Below, piece after piece: positions 27,353 to 35,018 of a stretch of 64,000 nucleotides of DNA. Both the position numbers and the translations under genes were made by a program. The stretch covers positions 70,374 to 134,373 of the forward strand of contig NZ_CABKRX010000118.1 in assembly GCF_902374955.1 (NCBI RefSeq), written 5' to 3'. Below the pieces are notes generated by a model. The model ran no database searches and had not been told where the DNA came from. It saw nothing but the letters and a program-made list of their open reading frames with translations. Numbering within the stretch: position 1 is the stretch's first letter; the number at the start of each line of letters is the position of its first letter. Origin of the DNA: Bacillus massilioanorexius (GTDB lineage Bacteria > Bacillota > Bacilli > Bacillales > DSM-1321).

Positions 27353-27919
27353 GTGGATACGATAAAAAATCAAACGATTATACCAGCCATTCGAAACATA
27401 AAAGAATTTAATCAATTTTTACAAAGCAATTATCAAGTAGGCATTTTTATGGATTTCCATATTGCTCAAATGAAGAGCTTGTATGAAGTAGCTCGACAGC
27501 ATGAAAAAAAGATGATTTTACATGTTGATAAAGTGAATGGAATAAAGGCAGACGAATACGGAACAGAATTTATTTGCCAAGAATTCAAGCCTTACGGAAT
27601 CATATCTACAAAATCAAATGTCATTATGAAAGCAAAGCAAAAAGGTGTTATTTCGATTCAACGAATTTTTTTAATTGATGGTAGTTCTATAGAAAAAAAT
27701 ATTAAACTCTTTCAAAAAACAGATCCAGATTTTATAGAAATATTACCAGGTGTGATTCCAAAAGCCATTGAATCTATTCGAATGAGAGCGAATAAGGAAG
27801 TATTAACGGGCGGTCTAATTGAGACAAGGGAGGAAGTTCGATCAGCCATTGTTGCAGGAGCAACTGCTGTAACGACAAGTAAACAAGAATTATGGTTGGA
27901 AAAGCCTACTTCTAAATAA
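27353..27919 (+). CDS. glpP: Glycerol uptake operon antiterminator GlpP, copy 2
   Basis: A 188-residue paralogue of the GlpP at 17216: PAIRNIKEFNQFLQSNYQVG, FKPYGIISTKSNVIMKAKQK and TGGLIETREEVRSAIVAGAT align along the whole length. It starts at GTG with AAGGAGG upstream. It precedes the second glpF-glpK, but no leader terminator with the GlpP box is visible between them, so its RNA targets may be the other three leaders or none. Divergence between the copies could reflect different RNA or ligand preference. Confidence 0.88.
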   Translation: MDTIKNQTIIPAIRNIKEFNQFLQSNYQVGIFMDFHIAQMKSLYEVARQHEKKMILHVDKVNGIKADEYGTEFICQEFKPYGIISTKSNVIMKAKQKGVISIQRIFLIDGSSIEKNIKLFQKTDPDFIEILPGVIPKAIESIRMRANKEVLTGGLIETREEVRSAIVAGATAVTTSKQELWLEKPTSK

Positions 27920-27983
27920 TGAACTTGATAAGTTTATGACTCTTTATTTATCACTTTTGATGGTTTATTAGAATATAACAAAA

Positions 27984-27997
27984 TGATAACGCTTACA
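27984..27997 (+). promoter_or_regulatory. cre site upstream of glpF2
   Basis: TGATAACGCTTACA fits the TGWNANCGNTNWCA form of the CcpA operator at every position. It lies 117 bp before glpF2, so this copy appears to be controlled by carbon catabolite repression instead of by a GlpP leader. Confidence 0.75.
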
Positions 27998-28113
27998 TCA
28001 TTTGAAAATTCATTTAAGGGGGTGAGAATAAGCATTTTTATATAGGAAATTAATCAAATAGAATAGCAAAGAAATGAGACGTTAAAAATACATAGAAGGA
28101 AGGATGTACAAGA

Positions 28114-28947
28114 ATGACACCATTTTGGGCAGAAATTGTTGGTACAGCAATACTTATTGTTTTTGGTGGAGGAGTATGTGCTGCCATGAATTTGCATAAG
28201 GCTTTTGCTAAAGGAGCAGGCTGGATAAATATTGCCTTTGGTTGGGGATTTGCGGTTGCATTTGGTATATATGCAGTGGGTAATATTTCTGGTGCGCATT
28301 TGAACCCAGCTGTAACGATTGGATTAGCTTCAACAGGACAATTTGCGTGGGGAGATGTTCCTTCTTATATTATTGCCCAATTCATCGGAGCAATGCTAGG
28401 AGCAGCTATTGTATACTTGGCTTATTTACCTCATTGGGGTGCAACGAAAGATACTGGAACAAAATTGGGCGTGTTTTCAACTGGACCAGCTATACCTCAT
28501 ACATTTTCAAATATGTTAAGTGAGATTGTTGGTACTTTTATGCTTGTTTTTTGTATTGCTGCAATTGGTACAAATAATATAGCAGATGGATTAAATCCAT
28601 TATTAATAGGGTTCCTAATTGTTGCGCTTGGACTATCTTTAGGATCTGCAACCGGTTATGCTCTAAATCCTGCTCGTGATTTAGGACCAAGAATTATGCA
28701 TGCACTTCTTCCCATTCCAGGAAAAGGACGATCAAATTGGGGTTATTCTTGGATACCAGTAGTTGGACCAATTATCGGTGGTGTATTGGGTTCGTCCGTT
28801 CATCAGGCAGCATTTTTAGGAAATATTACTCCAGCTCTCTGGATTTCATTAGTAGCTGTAGCTCTTGTTATAATTGGTGCGTTTGTTACAGGTGGAAATA
28901 CCGTTGCGGTTGAACATGAAACAACAACTTTGAAGAAAGCAGCTTAA
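28114..28947 (+). CDS. glpF: Glycerol uptake facilitator GlpF, copy 2
   Basis: A 277-residue aquaglyceroporin with SGAHLNPAVTIG and GYALNPARDLGPR pore loops, closely parallel to the copy at 18055. AGAAGGAAGG lies upstream of the ATG. It is the first gene of a second glpFK pair, 108 bp before glpK2. The tail (AVEHETTTLKKAA) differs from copy 1. Two facilitators suggest differently regulated glycerol entry, since the leaders differ. Confidence 0.95.
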   Translation: MTPFWAEIVGTAILIVFGGGVCAAMNLHKAFAKGAGWINIAFGWGFAVAFGIYAVGNISGAHLNPAVTIGLASTGQFAWGDVPSYIIAQFIGAMLGAAIVYLAYLPHWGATKDTGTKLGVFSTGPAIPHTFSNMLSEIVGTFMLVFCIAAIGTNNIADGLNPLLIGFLIVALGLSLGSATGYALNPARDLGPRIMHALLPIPGKGRSNWGYSWIPVVGPIIGGVLGSSVHQAAFLGNITPALWISLVAVALVIIGAFVTGGNTVAVEHETTTLKKAA

Positions 28948-29055
28948 TAGATTGAAAGGGTTGACATGTTGATTTTTCTAATCAAAACAATGAAAAGTAA
29001 AGGTGTACAAAAATTAGAGAATGTATCATTTTAATGACATTGTAAGGAGAAGATT

Positions 29056-30546
29056 ATGGAAAAATTCATTTTATCTTTAGACCAAGGAACAACTAGCTCA
29101 CGTGCTATCTTATTTAATCAAAAAGGTGAAGTTGCTTATGTAGCCCAAAAAGAGTTTACGCAAATATTTCCTCAGCCAGGTTGGGTAGAGCATAATGCAA
29201 ATGAAATATGGGGATCTATATTAGCAGTAATAGCGATGGTGTTATCTGAAAATGATGTTAAACCAGAACAAATTGCTGGCATTGGAATTACTAATCAACG
29301 TGAAACGACAGTCGTATGGGATAAGAATACAGGAATTCCAATTTATAATGCTATTGTTTGGCAATCTCGTCAAACTGCTGAAATTTGTGAAGAATTAAAA
29401 TCAAAAGGATATGAGGCACTATTCCGAGATAAAACAGGGTTACTAATTGATGCTTATTTCTCTGGTACAAAAGTAAAATGGATTTTAGATCATGTTGAAG
29501 GAGCGCGTGAAAAAGCCGAAAAAGGCGAGCTGTTATTTGGAACAATTGATACTTGGTTAATTTGGAAGTTATCTGGAGGGAAAGCTCACGTTACAGATTA
29601 TTCGAATGCTTCACGTACATTAATGTTTAACATATATGATCTTAAGTGGGACGAAGAGCTTTTAGAACTTTTAGATGTACCGGTATGCATGCTACCAGAG
29701 GTTCGTCCTTCTTCTGAAGTTTATGCAATGACTACACCTTATCATTTCTTTGGATATGAGGTTCCTATTGCTGGAGCAGCAGGAGACCAACAAGCAGCGT
29801 TATTTGGTCAAGGCTGCTTTAAAGAAGGAATGGCGAAAAACACATATGGAACAGGTTGTTTCATGTTGATGAATACTGGTTCAAAAGCGGTTAAATCTAA
29901 ATTTGGTTTGTTAACGACATTAGCTTGGGGAATAGATGGACAAGTTACATATGCACTCGAAGGATCTATATTTGTTGCTGGTTCTGCTATTCAATGGTTA
30001 CGAGATGGTTTAAGAATGTTTAGTGATGCAGCAGAGTCAGAAGTATATGCGGCTAGAGTTGAATCGACAGATGGTGTCTACGTAGTACCTGCGTTTGTAG
30101 GATTAGGAACACCATATTGGGATTCTGATGTACGTGGTTCTGTATTTGGTTTAACTCGTGGTACAACGAAAGAACATTTTGTTCGTGCGACATTAGAATC
30201 ATTAGCATATCAAACAAAAGACGTTTTAACGGCAATGGAACTGGATTCAGACATTGAACTTAAGCGCCTTAGAGTAGATGGTGGGGCTGTTAAAAATAAT
30301 TTCTTAATGGAATTCCAAAGTGATATTTTAGGAGTGACTGTAGAACGTCCTGTTGTGAATGAAACAACTGCACTAGGTGCTGCATATTTAGCTGGACTTG
30401 CAGTAGGATATTGGAGTAATCAAGAGGAAATTGCTACCCAATGGAAAGTGGATCGATCATTTGAACCTACTATGACGGAAGAGCAAATGAACTCATTGTA
30501 CGATGGTTGGAAGAAAGCGGTACATGCGACGATGGCATTTAAGTAA
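29056..30546 (+). CDS. glpK: Glycerol kinase GlpK, copy 2
   Basis: A 496-residue FGGY kinase nearly collinear with copy 1: LDQGTTSSRAILF, QSRQTAEICEEL, GTGCFMLMNTG and the HPr-target histidine in YHFFG are all retained, so both copies should be active and PTS-responsive. Start ATG with AAGGAGA seven bases upstream. It completes the second glpP-glpF-glpK set and is followed by a terminator. Confidence 0.97.
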   Translation: MEKFILSLDQGTTSSRAILFNQKGEVAYVAQKEFTQIFPQPGWVEHNANEIWGSILAVIAMVLSENDVKPEQIAGIGITNQRETTVVWDKNTGIPIYNAIVWQSRQTAEICEELKSKGYEALFRDKTGLLIDAYFSGTKVKWILDHVEGAREKAEKGELLFGTIDTWLIWKLSGGKAHVTDYSNASRTLMFNIYDLKWDEELLELLDVPVCMLPEVRPSSEVYAMTTPYHFFGYEVPIAGAAGDQQAALFGQGCFKEGMAKNTYGTGCFMLMNTGSKAVKSKFGLLTTLAWGIDGQVTYALEGSIFVAGSAIQWLRDGLRMFSDAAESEVYAARVESTDGVYVVPAFVGLGTPYWDSDVRGSVFGLTRGTTKEHFVRATLESLAYQTKDVLTAMELDSDIELKRLRVDGGAVKNNFLMEFQSDILGVTVERPVVNETTALGAAYLAGLAVGYWSNQEEIATQWKVDRSFEPTMTEEQMNSLYDGWKKAVHATMAFK

Positions 30547-30647
30547 AGTGATTCCTAATCGTGGAGTCTAACGATACACCATAATAAACGTGTGAATTTT
30601 AAAATGACACTATTAGGCATAATGTAAAGATATTCAGGGGATAAAAG

Positions 30648-30690
30648 AGGGTAATCACATGCTAGGCGTGCGGTACACCCTTTTTTTATT
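30648..30690 (+). terminator. Terminator after glpK2
   Basis: GAGGGT pairs with ACACCC around an inner CACATGC/GCGTG stem and is followed by seven T. Confidence 0.75.
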
Positions 30691-30728
30691 TTATTTGACC
30701 TGTGATTGTTTGTTTTTGGAAATGTTGA

Positions 30729-30845
30729 AGTCTAGCCCTTCGAGGGGTCTAAGCTAATCCGTCCAAAAGATGAAAGAGCAACCTTCTAGCTAGCTTGCCT
30801 TATGCTGAGTGGAGGCCTAGAAGGAAGGTCACGTTGGCGTTGCCA
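30729..30845. repeat. Dispersed intergenic repeat, family 2, copy 1
   Basis: TCTAGCCCTTCGAGGGGTCT, a TAAGCTAATCCGTCCAAAAG stretch, then CTTATGCTGAGTGGAGGCC. The same order of blocks occurs at 49558 and 61192. It is non-coding and GC-richer than its surroundings; similar blocks are, from memory, common in Bacillus intergenic regions. Confidence 0.65.
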
Positions 30846-30971
30846 CAGGAGGTGGCGATTTTGCCGATGTTCTTTTCTTGTAAGGAGCCTACGTTGTGAA
30901 TCTGTATAATGTACGAAATTTTATTACACAATATGAAATAATACTTGAACTTATTAAAATTTAAAGTGATA

Positions 30972-30996
30972 ATATATGTACATATATACATATATC
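30972..30996 (+). promoter_or_regulatory. Palindromic operator candidate before czcD
   Basis: ATATATGTACATATAT (30972-30987) is a perfect 16-bp palindrome continued by ACATATAT, directly upstream of the czcD ribosome binding site. It is a likely site for the CzrA-like repressor encoded convergently, by analogy with other ArsR/SmtB systems. Confidence 0.55.
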
Positions 30997-31011
30997 AGGA
31001 GGTAGATAATA

Positions 31012-31932
31012 ATGGGTAAAAGTCATAGTTACCATGGACATAGCCATAATCATAGTCATTCAGCAAATAAAAAAGCTCTATTTGGGGCATTATTATTAAT
31101 TACTTTATTTATGGTTGTTGAAATTATAGGAGGCATAGTAACAAATAGTTTAGCATTATTATCAGATGCTGGACATATGTTAAGTGATTCGGCAGCTTTA
31201 GGATTAAGTTTATTTGCGCTTATATTAGGCACAAAAAAAGCAACTAGGGAAAAAACATACGGATATCGTCGTTTTGAGATCATTGCTGCTGCACTTAATG
31301 GAATTACCTTAATACTAATATCTCTTTATATCTTTTATGAGGCTTTTCAAAGATTTAATCAACCTCCAGAAATTCAAAGCTTAGGAATGTTAACTATTTC
31401 AATTATTGGTTTATTAGTAAATATTGCAGCAGCATGGATCTTAATGAAAGGGAATAAGGAAGAAAACTTAAATATCAAAAGTGCCTTTTTACATGTACTA
31501 GGAGATATGTTGGGTTCAGTTGGTGCTATAGCGGCTGCCATACTTATTTATTTCTTTGATTGGAATATTGCAGATCCAATAGCGAGTATTATTGTTGCAA
31601 TCCTCATCATTATTAGTGGTATACGCGTATTGAAAGATGCATACCACATTTTAATGGAAGGAACACCATTTTCGATTGATATTGAAGAGGTAAAAGAGAA
31701 AATAATTCAAATTCCTAACGTAGTTTCTGTACATGACTTGCATATATGGTCTATTACATCGGATATGATCATGCTGACATGTCATATGACAATAAATCAA
31801 GATGCAGTCCATGATGAAGTACTTAAGCAAACGCAGAATCTGCTGAAAATTTCATTCCATATAGAGCATAGTACTGTACAAATCGAAAGAGAAGGGGCTT
31901 ATTGCCCAAACAATAACCAGAATTGCTTTTAA
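31012..31932 (+). CDS. czcD: Cation diffusion facilitator, zinc/cobalt efflux (CzcD/ZitB type)
   Basis: A 306-residue six-helix CDF antiporter. It begins with a His-rich metal-binding tail (HSYHGHSHNHSHS). The transport site residues are in helix 2 (DAGHMLSDS) and helix 5 (HVLGDMLGS), and a cytoplasmic ferredoxin-like domain fills the C-terminus (VHDLHIWSIT). It expels Zn2+ and probably Co2+ or Cd2+ in exchange for H+ or K+. AGGAGGT stands before its ATG, and the gene meets the convergent sensor gene at its stop codon. A palindrome upstream suggests metal-responsive derepression. Confidence 0.93.
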   Translation: MGKSHSYHGHSHNHSHSANKKALFGALLLITLFMVVEIIGGIVTNSLALLSDAGHMLSDSAALGLSLFALILGTKKATREKTYGYRRFEIIAAALNGITLILISLYIFYEAFQRFNQPPEIQSLGMLTISIIGLLVNIAAAWILMKGNKEENLNIKSAFLHVLGDMLGSVGAIAAAILIYFFDWNIADPIASIIVAILIIISGIRVLKDAYHILMEGTPFSIDIEEVKEKIIQIPNVVSVHDLHIWSITSDMIMLTCHMTINQDAVHDEVLKQTQNLLKISFHIEHSTVQIEREGAYCPNNNQNCF

Positions 31933-32249
31933 TGATGGTTCGCGTGGTCTACCGTTTGGGCAATGATGCTCATTACATGGTCATCGTCATATGAATAGAA
32001 CAATGTTGTACCTTCACGACGGAATTTAACAAGTCTTAGGTTTTTTAAAAAGCGTAATTGATGTGAAACAGTGGATTGAACGAGTGATAATTTTTCAGCG
32101 ATTTCGTTAACTGAACATTCACCTTGAAATAGTAGATATAAAATTCGTAATCTGGTTGGGTCAGATAACGCTTTAAATGTTTGTGTAACTAAAAATAATG
32201 TTTCTTCATCTAGTTCTTTTTGAAAAATTGATTCTTGTTCTGGTTTCAA
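31929..32249 (-). CDS. czrA: ArsR/SmtB family metal sensor, CzrA-like
   Basis: A 106-residue winged-helix repressor: LVTQTFKALSDPTRLRILYL, then the recognition helix SLVQSTVSHQLRFLKNLRLV. Its last helix carries the complete alpha-5 zinc site: Asp-x-His in YDDDHV and, after ten residues, His-x-x-His in DHANHH. This is the CzrA/NmtR arrangement for Zn2+ and Co2+. It probably represses czcD, with which it is convergent (four-base overlap). I chose the TTG at 32249 with AAGGGAG nine bases upstream; the TTG at 32258 would abut that site. Confidence 0.9.
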   Translation of the reverse strand: MKPEQESIFQKELDEETLFLVTQTFKALSDPTRLRILYLLFQGECSVNEIAEKLSLVQSTVSHQLRFLKNLRLVKFRREGTTLFYSYDDDHVMSIIAQTVDHANHH

Positions 32250-32351
32250 TGATTTCAACTCCCTTAGTCATATTATACGTCAAAATTCCATAAACCAAAA
32301 CTGAGGAATTATAAATTGAAAGTAAGGTTTTTTGAATAATTTTACGAAATA

Positions 32352-32400
32352 AATGTTCAATCATTCTATTAAAAATTTTCGATAAGAGTGATTGAACATT
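32352..32400. repeat. Long inverted repeat between czrA and feoA
   Basis: A 16-bp arm at 32352-32367 (AATGTTCAATCATTCT) pairs with 32385-32400, one mismatch, around a 17-base AT-rich loop. It has no T-run. It may be an operator or a structured 5' region of czrA transcripts; function not known. Confidence 0.6.
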
Positions 32401-32405
32401 TTGTG

Positions 32406-32433
32406 AAACATAGGTTTTTCACTATGTTTTTTT
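32406..32433 (+). terminator. Plus-strand terminator upstream of the feo promoter
   Basis: AAACATAG (32406-32413) pairs with CTATGTTT (32422-32429), followed by a T-run. It would insulate feoA from plus-strand transcription arriving from czcD. Confidence 0.7.
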
Positions 32434-32448
32434 AGTTAAGCATATTGC

Positions 32449-32498
32449 TTGACATTGTAAAAAATGTTACGATTTATCTACAGTGATAATCATTATCA
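32449..32498 (+). promoter_or_regulatory. feo promoter with a perfect Fur box
   Basis: TTGACA (32449-32454), a 17-bp spacer and ATTTAT (32472-32477), immediately followed by TGATAATCATTATCA (32484-32498). This is an exact 7-1-7 Fur box overlapping the start of transcription. Repression when iron is plentiful follows from Fur biology. Confidence 0.9.
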
Positions 32499-32523
32499 AT
32501 GGGCGGAAAGAAGGCTTACAACT

Positions 32524-32745
32524 ATGAAACTTAGTAAAGTTGAATCAGGGAAACTAGTTAAAGTGACGAATATTACGAAAGTAGATTCATTATTACAAAA
32601 ACGTCTATGCTCTTTTGGTATTCGTGAAGGATGTCAAGTGTGCATTAAACAAAAAGGCTTGTTTTCAGGGGCGTGCATTTTAGAATGTAGAGGTCAGCAG
32701 GTAGGTCTTAGGAAAAAAGATTTAATGAACATCGAGGTAGAATAG
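32524..32745 (+). CDS. feoA: Ferrous iron transport protein A, FeoA
   Basis: A 73-residue SH3-like cytoplasmic protein (MKLSKVESGKLVKVTNITKV, ending QVGLRKKDLMNIEVE). FeoA proteins support Fe2+ uptake by FeoB. The ATG at 32524 has a ribosome binding site (AAGAAGG) upstream; the ORF extends back to 32464, but that would overlap the Fur box and promoter. Two bases separate it from feoB. Confidence 0.92.
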   Translation: MKLSKVESGKLVKVTNITKVDSLLQKRLCSFGIREGCQVCIKQKGLFSGACILECRGQQVGLRKKDLMNIEVE

Positions 32746-32747
32746 AC

Positions 32748-34733
32748 ATGAATAGAATAGCTTTAATTGGCAATCCGAATACAGGTAAAACATCTTTATT
32801 TAATAAGCTTACCAATTCCTATGAATATGTGGGGAACTGGAGCGGGGTTACAGTTGAAAAGAAGGTAGGACATGTAAATAAATTAAATAAAGATATTATT
32901 GATTTACCTGGTATTTACGATTTAAATCCAATTTCAAAGGATGAAAGTGTTGTTTCTACTTTTCTATTAGAAGAACAAGTTGAAGGTATTTTAAATATAG
33001 TAGATGCATCAAATTTTGAAAGAAATATGCACTTGACCGTTCAGCTTTTAGAACTAGGTAAGCCGGTTATTATTTGTTTGAATATGATTGATGTAGCTAA
33101 GAAAAAAGGTATCATCATCGATCAAGATAAATTTGTAGAAGCGTTAGGTGTACCAGTTACTCCAATCATTGCTCGTACAGGTAAAGGGTTGGATGGGGTA
33201 TACATGGCTTTGAAAGATGTATCGAATGATTCTTCTCCTGCTTTTAGTTTGACATACAGTGATTCTTTAGAAAAAGGGATTGCTCAGATTGAAGCTTTGA
33301 TGAACAATGTTGAAGCTAGTCAGAAAAGATGGATTAGTATTCAGTTTTTAAGTGGTAATGAAGCTGTAGAGGATTTCTTTAAGAATGAATTATACTATGG
33401 AGAAATGAAAGCTGCGAGGAATTCACTCGAAAGAGAATTAGACTCTACTTTAAACAAGGTATTTTATGAAGAGAGAAGAAATTATATTGAGGATCTTCAA
33501 GAACAAATTTTAGAAATTGATTACTCAGCTCCACAATGGACAGAACAAGTAGACAAAATCTTAACGCATCCTATATTAGGATTTCCGATATTCTTGGCTT
33601 TAATGTTCTTAATGTTCCAAGCAACATTTTCTTGGATAGGTGCTCCTTTATCTGACCTACTAGATGGTTTTCTAGGTGGACCATTTACTGATGTTGTTCA
33701 TCAGAGTCTAGTAGCTATCGGTGCTTCACAAGCAATTATTGATTTAATATGTGACGGAATTATTGCTGGCGTCGGTGGAGTACTTGTCTTTATACCGCAG
33801 ATCTTTGTTCTATTCTTTTTTATTTCTTTATTAGAGGATTCTGGTTATATGGCGAGGATTGCAGTTGTAATGGATAGATTGATGGAGTTTTTTGGATTGA
33901 ACGGAAAAGCTTTTATCCCCATGATTATTAGCTTTGGTTGTAATGTACCTGGAGTAATGGCGGCGAGAACTATTGAACAGCCTAAAGAACGTTTATTAAC
34001 TATTTTGGTTGCTCCTTTTATGAGTTGCGCAGCCAGATTACCGGTTTATGCATTATTTGCAGGTGTATTCTTTGCGTCAAACCAATCGTTAGTAGTATTC
34101 TCTTTATATGTACTAGGAATTATTATGGCACTTATTGTGACAAAAATTTTATCATTAACCTTATTAAAAAATGAAAAGTCAGTCTTTTTTGTGGAATTAC
34201 CTGCTTACCATGTACCACAATTAAAAACATTATGGCGTTCGACTTGGGAAAAAGGAAAAGGATTTTTAAGAAAAGCTGGAACTATTATTTTTGCTGGTTC
34301 GGTTATTATATGGGGACTATCATATGTAGGACCAAATGGGCTAAATCCAGATATTAATGATAGCTTTTTAGCGGTTATTGGTGGAGGAATAGGAACTTTG
34401 TTTGCTCCACTTGGTTTTGGAACATGGGAAGCTGGTGCTTCACTGATTTCAGGATTTTTGGCAAAAGAAGTTGTTGTGTCAACAATGGCTATTATCTATG
34501 GTGTAAGTGAAACGGCTTTACCAGTAACAATGTCTAGTACCTTCACTCCGTTATCAGCTTATACGTTTATGGCATTTGTATTATTATACATGCCATGTTT
34601 AGCAACTGTGGGAGCAATAAAACGTGAGACGCAGTCAACAAAATGGACATTATTTGCAACATTATATCCTTTTGTTGTAGCTTATATTGTTGCGTTAGTC
34701 ATTTATGGCGTTGGACGATTATTCATAGGATGA
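32748..34733 (+). CDS. feoB: Ferrous iron transporter FeoB
   Basis: A 661-residue membrane protein. An N-terminal GTPase domain has G1 GNPNTGKTS (residues 8-16), G3 DLPGIYDL, and G4 NMID, followed by a GDI helical region and two Gate domains with membrane helices (SGYMARIAVVMD, then ISFGCNVPGVMAARTI with the conserved Cys). It carries Fe2+ across the membrane using GTP. It is translationally linked to feoA under Fur control, and a Cys-rich small protein follows 13 bp later. Confidence 0.97.
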   Translation: MNRIALIGNPNTGKTSLFNKLTNSYEYVGNWSGVTVEKKVGHVNKLNKDIIDLPGIYDLNPISKDESVVSTFLLEEQVEGILNIVDASNFERNMHLTVQLLELGKPVIICLNMIDVAKKKGIIIDQDKFVEALGVPVTPIIARTGKGLDGVYMALKDVSNDSSPAFSLTYSDSLEKGIAQIEALMNNVEASQKRWISIQFLSGNEAVEDFFKNELYYGEMKAARNSLERELDSTLNKVFYEERRNYIEDLQEQILEIDYSAPQWTEQVDKILTHPILGFPIFLALMFLMFQATFSWIGAPLSDLLDGFLGGPFTDVVHQSLVAIGASQAIIDLICDGIIAGVGGVLVFIPQIFVLFFFISLLEDSGYMARIAVVMDRLMEFFGLNGKAFIPMIISFGCNVPGVMAARTIEQPKERLLTILVAPFMSCAARLPVYALFAGVFFASNQSLVVFSLYVLGIIMALIVTKILSLTLLKNEKSVFFVELPAYHVPQLKTLWRSTWEKGKGFLRKAGTIIFAGSVIIWGLSYVGPNGLNPDINDSFLAVIGGGIGTLFAPLGFGTWEAGASLISGFLAKEVVVSTMAIIYGVSETALPVTMSSTFTPLSAYTFMAFVLLYMPCLATVGAIKRETQSTKWTLFATLYPFVVAYIVALVIYGVGRLFIG

Positions 34734-34746
34734 TGAGGTGATATAG

Positions 34747-34920
34747 ATGGCAATGGTTCTAAATATCCTAATTGGTGGTGCTATTTTTGGCTATGCTGGA
34801 TATACACTGTGGAAAAGTATTAAAAAATCTAAAGCAGGTAAATGTGCGGCATGTTCTTTACAGAAAAATTGCTCATCAAAGGCTTGTCATACACCAGTCT
34901 CTATAAAACAATCTGAATGA
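34747..34920 (+). CDS. FeoB-associated Cys-rich membrane protein
   Basis: A 57-residue protein: a single N-terminal membrane helix (LNILIGGAIFGYAGYTLW), a Lys-rich turn, then four cysteines in GKCAACSLQKNC and KACH. It fits the FeoB-associated Cys-rich family (PF12669) found after feoB in Firmicutes. GAGGTGAT precedes the ATG, 13 bp after feoB. A role as an iron or redox accessory to FeoB is inferred from its position. Confidence 0.85.
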   Translation: MAMVLNILIGGAIFGYAGYTLWKSIKKSKAGKCAACSLQKNCSSKACHTPVSIKQSE

Positions 34921-34933
34921 TAAAAAGAAGAAG

Positions 34934-34956
34934 GTGTCCAAAAAAGAATTGGACAC
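34934..34956 (+). terminator. Hairpin after the feo operon
   Basis: GTGTCCAA pairs with TTGGACAC around seven bases, 13 bp past the stop. There is little T-run. Confidence 0.5.
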
Positions 34957-34975
34957 TTAGACAACATAAAAGTAG

Positions 34976-35018
34976 GGGCATCTGAAAAGTGATAAATCAT
35001 CACTTTTCAGATAGCCCC
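34976..35018. terminator. Strong bidirectional hairpin between feo and the CorC-type gene
   Basis: GGGGC, then ATCTGAAAAGTGAT (34980-34993), pairs with ATCACTTTTCAGAT (34999-35012), then GCCCC, with one bulged A. The stop codon of the minus-strand gene lies within the stem. Confidence 0.85.

Noticed and set aside
28000..28113. GlpP-type box and terminator upstream of glpF2
   Set aside because: Only a loose AGAAATGAGA match without a following hairpin or T-run.
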